A stretch of 42,966 nt of DNA, taken from positions 1 through 42,966 of the forward strand of contig JABGVH010000230.1 in the NCBI GenBank assembly GCA_018646195.1. The letters run 5' to 3'. Every line of letters begins with the position of its first letter. Position 1 is the stretch's first letter. This DNA is from Halobacteriovoraceae bacterium (GTDB lineage Bacteria; Bdellovibrionota; Bacteriovoracia; Bacteriovoracales; Bacteriovoracaceae). Below, piece by piece: positions 23,313 to 31,408 of the stretch. Under the pieces are notes generated by a model. The model made no database searches and was not told where the DNA came from. It saw only the letters and a list, made by a program, of their open reading frames with translations. A program made the position numbers and the translations under genes.

Positions 23313-23882
23313 ATGACGACTAAAGAAAATAAATTAGAAAAATCAAAAGGTCATTCCTTAGAGGTCATAATAATCACCACTGGTGGGACAATTGATAAAA
23401 GCTACGACGAATTTGATGGCTCTCTCAGTAATCGTGAAACCCAGCTAAAAAATTTAATTCTTTCTGGCCTACGACTACCAAATACCTACCTGCATATCTT
23501 TTCAGTGATGTCTAAAGACTCACTTTTCATGACAGATTATGACCGAACATTATTAGTAAAGACGATTCAAAAGCAGATGGCCAAAAATCAACCTATTGTT
23601 GTTTTGCATGGTACTGACTCTATGGCAAAGAGTGCAGAATTTTGCTTTAAAGAAATCCAAAACCCGAATGTACCAGTGATTTTTACCGGCGCAATGAAAC
23701 CAATGGGTTTCCAAGATTCAGATGCAAAGCAAAATGTTACCGAGGCATTACTGGCCGCTGGATTAGTCGCCCCTGGATTTTATATCAGCTTTCACAATAA
23801 GGTTTTCACCGTACCAGGGGTGACCAAGAATATTGAAAAGGGAACCTTTGAAGCGTTAGGAAAAAATGGAAAACCTATTTAA
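23313..23882 (+). CDS. Single-domain asparaginase-like protein
   Basis: This 189-residue protein corresponds to the N-terminal domain of L-asparaginase: IIITTGGTIDKSYDEF (nucleophile Thr), VVLHGTDSMAKSA (HGTD Thr/Asp), and VIFTGAMKPMGFQDSDAKQNVTEAL. The second domain of ordinary asparaginases (about 330 residues) is absent, and the frame ends cleanly with YISFHNKVF, so it looks like the short, one-domain family rather than a truncation. Activity is plausible because the residues that form the site in this half are kept, but it would lack the usual dimer partner contact. The ATG at 23313 is chosen; a GTG at 23301 is an alternative. It overlaps the following membrane protein gene by 17 nt. Confidence 0.75.
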   Translation: MTTKENKLEKSKGHSLEVIIITTGGTIDKSYDEFDGSLSNRETQLKNLILSGLRLPNTYLHIFSVMSKDSLFMTDYDRTLLVKTIQKQMAKNQPIVVLHGTDSMAKSAEFCFKEIQNPNVPVIFTGAMKPMGFQDSDAKQNVTEALLAAGLVAPGFYISFHNKVFTVPGVTKNIEKGTFEALGKNGKPI

Positions 23883-24552
23883 TTTAACAGTTTGGAATTT
23901 AAAAAGGTCTCCTCTTTTTTTTCTGGTGGTTGGTGCTTTGCTGGTTTCCTTTGGTTCTATTCCATTAATCATTCAAAGTAATCAGCAAGGACAAGAAGCT
24001 GACTTCTACTTTCTGCTCATTAATTTAGGGGTGGGTATAGTTATGTCATGGCTCTTTGTTGCAGTGATGCTGCAAGCAAAAGCGTTTAGAGATAAAGTTG
24101 AACTGCCAATAGGTAAGGTTTTCTGGGAAGGAGTACTCGATTGTCCGGGTTTTTTGCTCTACATGCTTCTTTATGGACTAAGCATGATGGCCGGTGGCTT
24201 AATGCTAATTTTTCCCGGCTTTTACGCAGCATTTGCTTTTATTTTCGTAACAGTAATTGTGGTCTTAGATGGAAATCGAGAGAGCTATTTTAGTTGGAGT
24301 CGTAAATTGGTCCATAGCGATCCACTTAAGGTAATCGGGGCAGTATTCTTTTATGGGCTAGCAACAGTACTTATAATGCTTCCTTCATTTTTTATACCGA
24401 AGGGTGACTTTCGCTTAATGGTCAGAATTTTTCTTTTAATTCCTGATGCATTAGTAGAAATATTTTTTGGAGTCTACCTGGTACACTTGTATTTTGATTT
24501 AAGAGATAAATTTATTTCCTCTACTGCAGCTGACCTTAAAGGAGAAGACTAA
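23866..24552 (+). CDS. Multi-pass membrane protein of unknown function
   Basis: This 228-residue protein has about five hydrophobic segments (roughly 16-36, 46-70, 93-140, 158-175, 195-215). The long central segment contains FPGFYAAFAFIFVTVIVV. The layout is somewhat like YciC/DUF975-type proteins, which have a glycerophosphodiester-phosphodiesterase membrane-like domain, but I cannot confirm a family. It starts inside the asparaginase-like gene and ends on the start of the iminopeptidase gene (TAATG), so the three form an operon. A link between transport and peptide or amino-acid use is possible but unproven. Confidence 0.6.
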   Translation: MENLFNLTVWNLKRSPLFFLVVGALLVSFGSIPLIIQSNQQGQEADFYFLLINLGVGIVMSWLFVAVMLQAKAFRDKVELPIGKVFWEGVLDCPGFLLYMLLYGLSMMAGGLMLIFPGFYAAFAFIFVTVIVVLDGNRESYFSWSRKLVHSDPLKVIGAVFFYGLATVLIMLPSFFIPKGDFRLMVRIFLLIPDALVEIFFGVYLVHLYFDLRDKFISSTAADLKGED

Positions 24553-25490
24553 TGGCCAAATTATATCCAGAGATTGAACCCTATAACAGTGGTCATCTTG
24601 CTGTAAATGAGCTTCATTCATTATATTATGAAGAAGTTGGTAACCCTGAAGGCACTCCCGTCGTTTTTCTTCATGGAGGTCCAGGAGGTGGATGTGGTGC
24701 AAATTATCGCAGGTATTTTAACCCTGAAAAATATAGAATAATTCTTTTTGATCAAAGAGGTTGTGGGCGCTCCACACCCTTTAGTGAGTTAAAAGACAAT
24801 ACGACATGGCATTCAGTTGCCGATATAGAGAAGCTGAGAAATCACTTTTCGCTTGAGAGGTGGGCGGTTTTCGGCGGCTCATGGGGCTCAACTCTAGCCT
24901 TGGCCTATTCCATAAGCCACCCCGATTCTGTAACAGGGCTTTTCTTAAGAGGAATATTTTTAGTCCGAAAAAAAGAAATTGATTGGTTTTACCAAGAGGG
25001 CTGTTCTAAAATTTACCCCGACGCCTGGGATAAATACCTAGCACCTATTCCCCCCGAGGAGAGAGGTGACCTAGTATCGGCCTATCATAAACGCCTCACT
25101 TCCGAGGACCCGCAAGTTCGAGCTGAGGCCGCCAAGGCTTGGGCAGTTTGGGAAGCCTCGACATCTAAATTAATTCAAGACCAAGAGCTGATGAAATCAT
25201 TCGAAGAGGATCAATTTGCTGATGCCTTTGCCCGAATTGAATGCCATTACTTTACTCAAAGCTGCTTCTTTGAAACTGATAATTGGCTGATTGAAAATAT
25301 AGAGAAAATCCGCCATATTCCCACTGTTATTGTCCATGGCCGCTACGATGTCGTTTGCCCAATTGAGTCCGCCTGGGAGCTGAAAAAGGCCTTTCCTGAG
25401 GCCCGTTTGCATATCGCCCAAGGCTCTGGTCACTCACTCAGCGAGAGCGAGATCGCGGGGCTATTGATCGCCGAAACAGATGCCTTCTAA
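24552..25490 (+). CDS. pip: Proline iminopeptidase
   Basis: This 312-residue alpha/beta hydrolase (S33) releases N-terminal Pro from peptides. Family blocks are clear: VFLHGGPGGGCG (oxyanion loop), LFDQRGCGRSTP, and FGGSWGSTLALAY with Ser110 as the nucleophile. The charge-relay Asp (HGRYDVVCP) and His (QGSGHS) are near the end. The protein has no signal peptide, so it is cytoplasmic, in keeping with peptide breakdown by a proteolytic organism. GGAGAAG lies just upstream of the ATG, which overlaps the preceding stop. A terminator follows at 25526. Confidence 0.93.
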   Translation: MAKLYPEIEPYNSGHLAVNELHSLYYEEVGNPEGTPVVFLHGGPGGGCGANYRRYFNPEKYRIILFDQRGCGRSTPFSELKDNTTWHSVADIEKLRNHFSLERWAVFGGSWGSTLALAYSISHPDSVTGLFLRGIFLVRKKEIDWFYQEGCSKIYPDAWDKYLAPIPPEERGDLVSAYHKRLTSEDPQVRAEAAKAWAVWEASTSKLIQDQELMKSFEEDQFADAFARIECHYFTQSCFFETDNWLIENIEKIRHIPTVIVHGRYDVVCPIESAWELKKAFPEARLHIAQGSGHSLSESEIAGLLIAETDAF

Positions 25491-25525
25491 GTCTCTGTAA
25501 TTATGAATTATCTCTAAAACCTCAT

Positions 25526-25568
25526 AAAAGCGCCTTAGGGGCCGGTCAATCTTTGCCCCCTGCTTTTT
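25526..25568 (+). terminator. Intrinsic terminator after the iminopeptidase operon
   Basis: An outer AAAAGC/GCTTTT pairing (25526-25531 and 25562-25567) and an inner GGGGC/GCCCC stem (25538-25542 and 25555-25559) are followed by a T-run to 25568. Confidence 0.6.
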
Positions 25569-25743
25569 CAGTGAAGATAAAATCACAGCACATAACTATC
25601 CGAAATTTAAGGGATTTTCCTTGATTCCTGGCAGCCCCAGATTATCCACCTGAAAAGGACGGATAATAGAATCAGTGAAAACCCCAACTTGCTAAGGGCT
25701 CGGCCAGAATTCGCCGATACGCCTTAGGAGAGAAGAGAGAAAA

Positions 25744-27675
25744 ATGATAATTAAAAGAAGAAGAGGACCTAATTTACATGATTTTACGCTTTTCCTAGTA
25801 CTGCTAGGATTGGTGGGATTGTTCTCTAGCTCTTGTGTTGAAAATGGCGGTGTTAGAGCGAAAAAATCGAGTACCAAAGATGGTGTAAATGGCAGCAACG
25901 GCGGTGGCAGTAATGGCCCTGGAGCCGGCCCTGGCGATGGTGGATTGGGCGGTGCCGACCTTGAAGAATTTCCTAATGGCATTACAGAGCTCCGGCATAT
26001 CATTGATCCTTTCGATGGCAACTATAAAACCAAAGTCACTATTCCTAAAAACTTTAAAGGCTACCTCTATCTATCGGGACTCAATGTAACAGCTCTGAAC
26101 GAAAAGGTAGTTAAGGTTCGCTTCAATTTTGGGCGTGAGTTAGAGCCGATCATTATTCCGGCAGTAATTGGAAGAGGCACAGGAATTACTCCGCAGACTG
26201 ATATTGAAGTATTAATTTTAGACATGAATAACCAGCCTTTTAATAATATAAGATTGCTCTACGATCTCTTCGACTATAATGATTATAGAGATACCAGTGG
26301 AGATGAAGTCAAAACTCCAACACTGAACCCACGTAATGGTGGATTATTTTGTCGAGGATTAAAGCTAGAAGATGATCCTACTTTTCAAGGCAGCTCGGCC
26401 AATGGCTTTTGTGATAGTGCCGGAGAGAAATGTAACTACGCTTATGCAAAAGTGGTCGATTCGGGGCTGCTTGAAGGTGGAATCGCAAAGCTACCAACTG
26501 AACCGCAAATTGATATTTCTGGAAATGGTTATGCCAGTGAATCTTTAAGTACCAGTTTAAAAAAATGCCTTCCTGACAATAACGACCGCGCCAATTTCTT
26601 TACTTCTGTTAATCAAACATTAACAGGAGCCGGGAGCATGTCGGTAGGGGAAAATGTTATTTTTGGCGCTACAACTTTTACCTATAATGGCCCATTTCGC
26701 CCCCTGGCAGAGAGCCAATGGGAGATTCGAACTGGCGCCTATTTTTCTGAAGTTTCTTCTTCCACTCCGGCAACAGGACTTTTTCAAAAGACAATGGATA
26801 CTACCGCAAATGGTGGAATAAATTCATTCTTATTCCCACGTGTGTTTAAAATGAATTTAACCGCAGGAGTTTCTCACCTCTCAAGCATTACCCCTTTCGA
26901 TTTGGTGAGCACTGCTAGTAACGACGCTGTTAGGGGTTTAGATCCCGGCTTGGTTGTCAGCACTTCGACTTCCTTTATGGCGGGCTGTAATGGACGAGTC
27001 ACTAATTTTGATGAGTTTACTAATGAAGGTATTGGTTCTTGTAATGTATCTGCCACAATTGAAATTCTTTCTCGAGATATCGAATCTGGCAGAGATGTCG
27101 TTCTTAGTACTTCTAAAGATGTAAAAATTCAGCTAATTCGACCAAGCCTAACCAATTTTGAAGGAAATGAAGTGCTGTATTCAGCAATGAATGCCTGTAG
27201 TAATAGCCAGGCCTGTGGTGCTAACACCTGTTGTTTTAATCAGAGATGTTGGGGCAAAGATATTGTTAGCCAATGTCTTGAAGATGCCAATGTCATTGGA
27301 AATGGCGGAGTAGGAGCAGTTTGTAGTTCCGATTTTCAATGCAGTAGCCTTTGTTGTAATCAATCGACTGGGACTTGTGCCGTTCACTTGAATAGCGCTG
27401 ATCAAAAAGTTTTTTGTTCAAAATCTCCCGGCCAATCCTGTGTCGCAAAAGAATATTGCCGCCAGGAGAATGTTCCTAATTGCTTTATCGTAAAAACTGG
27501 ACTCGATCAGCAGGGAACTCCTACCTGTGCACTGCGCTGTTATAATGTTCCTACCCATGGAGAATGCCGCAATGGTATTTGCATTCCTCCTTCTCCTCCA
27601 GGAGTACCAATATTTGACCCTCTCAATCCAGATTGTACTGATGCGATTGATCCTCCCACCTTCCCAGATACTTAG
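25744..27675 (+). CDS. Large lipoprotein with Gly-rich linker and Cys-rich C terminus
   Basis: This 643-residue protein is not recognised. A basic N terminus and a hydrophobic segment end in a lipobox (LFSSSC). Next come about 40 residues of Gly/Ser/Asn linker (about 45-75), a beta-rich middle (about 80-470), and a Cys-rich end (about 490-625) with CGANTCCFNQRCW and CSSDFQCSSLCCN-like pairs. The end looks like tandem small disulphide-bonded domains, as in knottin- or dickkopf-like repeats. The protein should be on the cell surface; such Cys-rich tips often mediate binding. AGAG-rich sequence precedes the ATG. It stands alone between two transcription units. Confidence 0.75.
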   Translation: MIIKRRRGPNLHDFTLFLVLLGLVGLFSSSCVENGGVRAKKSSTKDGVNGSNGGGSNGPGAGPGDGGLGGADLEEFPNGITELRHIIDPFDGNYKTKVTIPKNFKGYLYLSGLNVTALNEKVVKVRFNFGRELEPIIIPAVIGRGTGITPQTDIEVLILDMNNQPFNNIRLLYDLFDYNDYRDTSGDEVKTPTLNPRNGGLFCRGLKLEDDPTFQGSSANGFCDSAGEKCNYAYAKVVDSGLLEGGIAKLPTEPQIDISGNGYASESLSTSLKKCLPDNNDRANFFTSVNQTLTGAGSMSVGENVIFGATTFTYNGPFRPLAESQWEIRTGAYFSEVSSSTPATGLFQKTMDTTANGGINSFLFPRVFKMNLTAGVSHLSSITPFDLVSTASNDAVRGLDPGLVVSTSTSFMAGCNGRVTNFDEFTNEGIGSCNVSATIEILSRDIESGRDVVLSTSKDVKIQLIRPSLTNFEGNEVLYSAMNACSNSQACGANTCCFNQRCWGKDIVSQCLEDANVIGNGGVGAVCSSDFQCSSLCCNQSTGTCAVHLNSADQKVFCSKSPGQSCVAKEYCRQENVPNCFIVKTGLDQQGTPTCALRCYNVPTHGECRNGICIPPSPPGVPIFDPLNPDCTDAIDPPTFPDT

Positions 27676-27696
27676 AAAGCGTCTAGAATAATCAAC

Positions 27697-28116
27697 ATGA
27701 TTGAATTGAAAAAAAGTTTCTTAGATCACGTTGCTATAGCTGTCCCGGAACTTGATCCCGCAATTAAAATTTATGAAGACTTAGGCTTTCATTTTTCAAA
27801 TGAAAGAGAAGAGGTGGCATCGGAATCTGTGGTGACAGCATTTGCTTCAATCGATACCAATGCCCATTTAGAATTATTGTCGCCATTAAATGGGAAGGGC
27901 CCAATTCAAAACTTCTTGGATAAAAAAGGAGCTGGTATTCATCACCTCTGCTTTCAAGTTCCCGATGTTTTAGAAACTACTAGAGAGCTAAGAGAGAAAG
28001 GTTACCAGCTTATTCATGAGGAACCAAAGCTTGGGGCCAAAAATTGTCTGGTAAATTTTATTCACCCAAAATCCACCGGCGGGGTGCTAATCGAAATTAG
28101 TACTCCACAAAAGTAA
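27697..28116 (+). CDS. mce: Methylmalonyl-CoA epimerase (VOC family)
   Basis: This 139-residue protein has two VOC half-domains: FLDHVAIAVPELDPAIKIYED (metal His) and GAGIHHLCFQVPD (second metal His), with HLELLSP and GGVLIEIS supplying the Gln/Glu-type positions. It interconverts (R)- and (S)-methylmalonyl-CoA in propionate or branched-chain breakdown. Its partner mutase is not in the window. The ATG at 27697 has no ribosome-binding site; TAGAAT (27684-27689) ends 7 nt before it, so the mRNA may be leaderless. It precedes the rhomboid gene by 5 nt. Confidence 0.85.
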   Translation: MIELKKSFLDHVAIAVPELDPAIKIYEDLGFHFSNEREEVASESVVTAFASIDTNAHLELLSPLNGKGPIQNFLDKKGAGIHHLCFQVPDVLETTRELREKGYQLIHEEPKLGAKNCLVNFIHPKSTGGVLIEISTPQK

Positions 28117-28121
28117 ATTGT

Positions 28122-28877
28122 ATGAATCAAGCCCAACTTAGACTGCCAAAACTTAGCTTTTTTAATAAATGGATAATGATTAGCTATGTGGCTATTTTTA
28201 TCTTGAATACAATTCTGACCCAAGCCGCAGGCTTTTCTTTGGGCTTCTTAGGATTATCTTCTGGATCTTTTTCACAAGGTCATATTTATCAGTTAATAAC
28301 TTACCCATTCCTTGGGAACAGTTTTCTAGAAGTTATTTTTAATGGCCTTTTATTCTGGTTTATTGGCTCAGAGCTAGAAAATCTTTGGGGACCTCGGCGC
28401 TATCTTTATTTTCTATTAACTTCTTCTCTCGGTGCGGGAATTATTTTTATTTTAATAGGTCTGGTTTTCTTCACTGGCTCTGCTGCTGCATTCCTACCTC
28501 TGACCGGGATGTCTGGATTAGCTTCGGCCCTTTGTCTGGCCTATGCAGTGCTATTTCCTGATCAGATTTTTACTTTTATGTTAATTATTCCGATGAAGGC
28601 CAAGTATTTTTGTATGTTACTAATCGGAATGCAGCTTTTTTATGGCTTCACTTCACCGATGGGGATTCTTTCATGGGGACACCTTGGAGCAATGCTTAGT
28701 GGCTTCTTGTACATGATGGCCATTTCGAATCCTCGCTTTAAAAAATTCTTTAAAAAAGCAGATACAGTTGCTACCCAAGTAAAATTTCGCAAGGGTAAAC
28801 CCCATTTAAAAATAGTTCCTAGCAATGAAGAAAATGGAGATGGTGACGATGACGACACTCCTAAATATTGGCAATAG
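28122..28877 (+). CDS. Rhomboid-family intramembrane serine protease
   Basis: This 251-residue membrane protein has the rhomboid core: FNGLLFW (conserved Asn), LTGMSGLASA with the catalytic Ser131 (GxSG), and SWGHLGAMLSG with the catalytic His187. Six or so membrane helices are visible. Rhomboids cut transmembrane segments of substrates within the bilayer. The C-terminal tail (about 45 residues) is basic and then Asp-rich, and cytoplasmic. It lies 5 nt after the epimerase gene and overlaps the start of a small lipoprotein gene. The catalytic pair is intact, so activity is likely. The substrate is unknown. Confidence 0.88.
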   Translation: MNQAQLRLPKLSFFNKWIMISYVAIFILNTILTQAAGFSLGFLGLSSGSFSQGHIYQLITYPFLGNSFLEVIFNGLLFWFIGSELENLWGPRRYLYFLLTSSLGAGIIFILIGLVFFTGSAAAFLPLTGMSGLASALCLAYAVLFPDQIFTFMLIIPMKAKYFCMLLIGMQLFYGFTSPMGILSWGHLGAMLSGFLYMMAISNPRFKKFFKKADTVATQVKFRKGKPHLKIVPSNEENGDGDDDDTPKYWQ

Positions 28878-29124
28878 CCTGGCCCTGATTGGCTTACTTT
28901 TAATTTCGGGATGCATGGGGGATGGCTCTGCTTCAGCTGAATATAAAGTAGGAGAATGCTTAGGACAGGAAAGCATGGCCTTCTTTAAAGTCGAATCAAT
29001 AGATGGTCCTCAACTCTTTGTGATAGAGCTTGATAAAACCTCGTCCAGACCGGTCAATATGGACATGGCACTTGGTGCTAGAAATTTAACTCGCGAACAA
29101 CTTAAAAAGCTAACTTGCCCTTAA
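28849..29124 (+). CDS. Small lipoprotein of unknown function
   Basis: This 91-residue protein has a lipobox signal (LIGLLLISGC), then about 65 mature residues with VGECLGQESMAFFKVESI and a final KKLTCP. The two mature Cys could pair. The frame is open from 28825, but the ATG at 28849 fits the signal better and has GGAG 9 nt upstream. It overlaps the rhomboid gene by 29 nt. Not recognised. It precedes a second small lipoprotein gene by 2 nt. Confidence 0.65.
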   Translation: MTTLLNIGNSLALIGLLLISGCMGDGSASAEYKVGECLGQESMAFFKVESIDGPQLFVIELDKTSSRPVNMDMALGARNLTREQLKKLTCP

Positions 29125-29126
29125 TT

Positions 29127-29489
29127 ATGAAGAATACCCTCTTATGCATTTCTCTAATTATTACTTTGCAGGCATGTTCTTCTAATAAGCCGACAAAAGG
29201 GGAATACCTCGCCAAAAAAGCGCTATTCTCCAAGAGAAAACAATTCAAAGCTTGTTTCGCAAAATACACCCCACATTTTCAAAATTCGACCCAGAAAATT
29301 TCTTTTAAGATGTTGATTGATGACAGAGGCAGGGCCCGACGCCTTCACTTTGACCAGCAGATGCCTCGTCGAGTTAGGGATTGCTTAGTGGCCATCATGT
29401 CGCGAATTTCTTTTCCTCCTCCAGATAAAGGGCAAGTTAGAGAAATTCGAGAGGAATTCATTTTTACTCGGAAAGTACGAAGAAAATAA
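29127..29489 (+). CDS. Lipoprotein with AgmX/PglI C-terminal-like domain
   Basis: This 120-residue protein has a lipobox (ITLQAC). The mature part has the layout seen in AgmX/PglI C-terminal (TonB-C-like) domains: FKACFAKYTPHF, then KISFKMLIDDRGRARRLHF, a second Cys in RDCLVAIMSRISFPPP, and a final EEFIFTRK strand. In myxobacteria such domains occur in gliding and outer-membrane proteins. The ATG at 29127 is 2 nt after the previous stop. The domain call is by pattern only, so treat it as tentative. The gene is convergent with rfbB. Confidence 0.65.
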   Translation: MKNTLLCISLIITLQACSSNKPTKGEYLAKKALFSKRKQFKACFAKYTPHFQNSTQKISFKMLIDDRGRARRLHFDQQMPRRVRDCLVAIMSRISFPPPDKGQVREIREEFIFTRKVRRK

Positions 29490-29501
29490 GCAACGGTAAA
29501 A

Positions 29502-30524
29502 TTACTTATAGTGGTTAAACTTGGTTTTCTTTTCAACTTCCTCAATCCAAGAGGGGTTTTCTATATACCAATCGATCGTTTTTTGTAGACCAGCTTCAAA
29601 AGTGACGGTCGGCGCCCAGCCTAGTTCTCGTTCAGCTTTTGAAAAATTAATGGCATAGCGCCAGTCATGACCTTTACGATCTTCAACGTAAGCAATAAGT
29701 GACTCAGGTTTTTTTAGTTTTTCTAAGAGGGTTTTAACAACCTCTATATTACGTTTTTCGGAGGCGCCGCCTAAGTTATAAACTTCACCGGCCTTTCCTT
29801 TAGTGAAAGCTGCCCAGACTCCTTCATTATGATCCTCTACGTAAATCCAATCTCTAATATTTCGACCATCTCCATAGACAGGCAGCTCTTGATCCTTTTG
29901 GGCGCGAAAGATCATTAAGGGAATGAGTTTCTCTGGAAATTGAAAAGGTCCATAATTATTTGAACAACGGGTAATAACAGTATCTAACCCAAAAGTATGA
30001 AAGTACGAGCGGACTAGTAAATCTGAGCCGGCCTTTGAAGCGCTGTACGGGCTATTCGTGGCCAATGGAGTTTCTTCACAAAAAGCGGGATCATTCTCAC
30101 CTAGGGTTCCATAAACTTCGTCAGTACTTACATGAAGAAATCGAAAACCTTCCTTAGCATTCTCTTGAGAGGCCCTTAGAAGGTTCAAGGTTCCCATTAC
30201 ATTGGTCGCCACGAAAAGGTTTGGGTCTTTTATTGAATTATCAACATGCGACTCAGCGGCAAAGTGTAAAACGCCATCAAAGCTCTCTTCAGCGAAGAGC
30301 TGACTAATTTTTTCAGATTCTCGAATATCCATTTTAACGAAAGATAAATGGTCATTTTCTTGCAGGTCTTTCTCTATACTTGGAAAATGCCCGGCGTAGG
30401 TTAGGGAATCCAAAACTACAAACGAATAATTTTCAGCAATATCTTTTTTGAGGCAGATTCTCTTTAAGAAATTGGCCCCTATAAAACCGGCAGCTCCGGT
30501 GAGGAGTATTTTCTTTCGGTTCAT
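29502..30524 (-). CDS. rfbB: dTDP-glucose 4,6-dehydratase
   Basis: This 340-residue extended SDR starts with GAAGFIGANFLKR and has the RfbB blocks LDSLTYAGHF, HFAAESHVDNS, HVSTDEVYG (with the catalytic Asp/Glu) and SPYSASKAGSD (Tyr/Lys), then RCSNNYGPFQFPEKLIP. It makes dTDP-4-keto-6-deoxyglucose, the shared branch point of the dTDP-sugars. It is the last gene of the operon, overlapping rfbA by 4 nt. Confidence 0.95.
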   Translation of the reverse strand: MNRKKILLTGAAGFIGANFLKRICLKKDIAENYSFVVLDSLTYAGHFPSIEKDLQENDHLSFVKMDIRESEKISQLFAEESFDGVLHFAAESHVDNSIKDPNLFVATNVMGTLNLLRASQENAKEGFRFLHVSTDEVYGTLGENDPAFCEETPLATNSPYSASKAGSDLLVRSYFHTFGLDTVITRCSNNYGPFQFPEKLIPLMIFRAQKDQELPVYGDGRNIRDWIYVEDHNEGVWAAFTKGKAGEVYNLGGASEKRNIEVVKTLLEKLKKPESLIAYVEDRKGHDWRYAINFSKAERELGWAPTVTFEAGLQKTIDWYIENPSWIEEVEKKTKFNHYK

Positions 30525-31408
30525 AGCTCATCCTTTAATATTGAATTGAGATAATCCTTGTATTCACAGTTGGGCATATTTTCAATATTCTCTATCATTT
30601 TAGATTTATCAATTAGGCCCATTTTGTAAGAAATCTCCTCGAGACAGGCGATTTTAAAACCTTGTCTTTGTTCGACAGCTGCTACGAAGTCTGAGGCCTG
30701 GCAAAGAGATTCAGGAGTTCCGGTATCAAGCCAGGCTATTCCTCTGCCCAGAATTTCTACCGCCAGGGAATTATCGTCTAGATAGCTTTGCATAAGATCA
30801 ATAATCTCTAATTCACCCCTCGGAGAGGGACGAAGCTCTTTAGAACGCCTTGAAACGGTTTTATCAAAGAAATAAAAACCAGGTATGGCATAGGGAGATT
30901 TTGGATGAGTAGGTTTTTCTTCTAGGTCAACAACTCTTTTACTATCGGGATCAAAATCAACCACGCCATAGCGTTCAGGGTCGGTCACTTTATAAGCGAA
31001 AACTCTAGCATGAAGGTCATTTTCTTTTGCCAGCTGATTTTGGTAGGCAGTTCGAAAGATATCAAAGTCACCATAAAAAATATTATCACCGAGTAAAAGA
31101 CAAACATCTTGCTCCGCTATAAACTCCTCACCTAAGATAAATGCTTCGGGTAATCCATTAGGAGCATCCTGAACTTTAAATTCAAGAGAGATACCAAATT
31201 GTGATCCGTCCCCTAGGAGTTTTTCAAAAAGAGGTTTGTCACATTCATTACAAATTATCATGACCTCTTTGATTCCACTTAGCATTAGCATACTGAGCGG
31301 ATAATAAATCATAGGTTTATTATAAATTGGTTGTAATTGTTTGGTTACCACTTCAGTAAGAGGATAGAGGCGAGAACCCTTTCCTCCAGCTAGTATAATG
31401 CCTTTCAT
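30521..31408 (-). CDS. rfbA: Glucose-1-phosphate thymidylyltransferase
   Basis: This 295-residue nucleotidyltransferase begins MKGIILAGGKGSRLYPLT and continues with KQLQPIYNKPMIYYPLSMLM, LLLGDNIFYG and GIAWLDTGTPESL, all typical of RfbA. It joins dTTP and glucose 1-phosphate into dTDP-glucose, the first step of the pathway. It overlaps rfbB and the aminotransferase gene by 4 nt each. Confidence 0.95.
   Translation of the reverse strand: MKGIILAGGKGSRLYPLTEVVTKQLQPIYNKPMIYYPLSMLMLSGIKEVMIICNECDKPLFEKLLGDGSQFGISLEFKVQDAPNGLPEAFILGEEFIAEQDVCLLLGDNIFYGDFDIFRTAYQNQLAKENDLHARVFAYKVTDPERYGVVDFDPDSKRVVDLEEKPTHPKSPYAIPGFYFFDKTVSRRSKELRPSPRGELEIIDLMQSYLDDNSLAVEILGRGIAWLDTGTPESLCQASDFVAAVEQRQGFKIACLEEISYKMGLIDKSKMIENIENMPNCEYKDYLNSILKDEL

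Noticed and set aside
25690-25743. Possible sigma-28 box (GCCGATAC) before the large lipoprotein
   Set aside because: The partner TAAG is spaced 16 nt away and poorly matched; one GCCGATA block alone is not enough.
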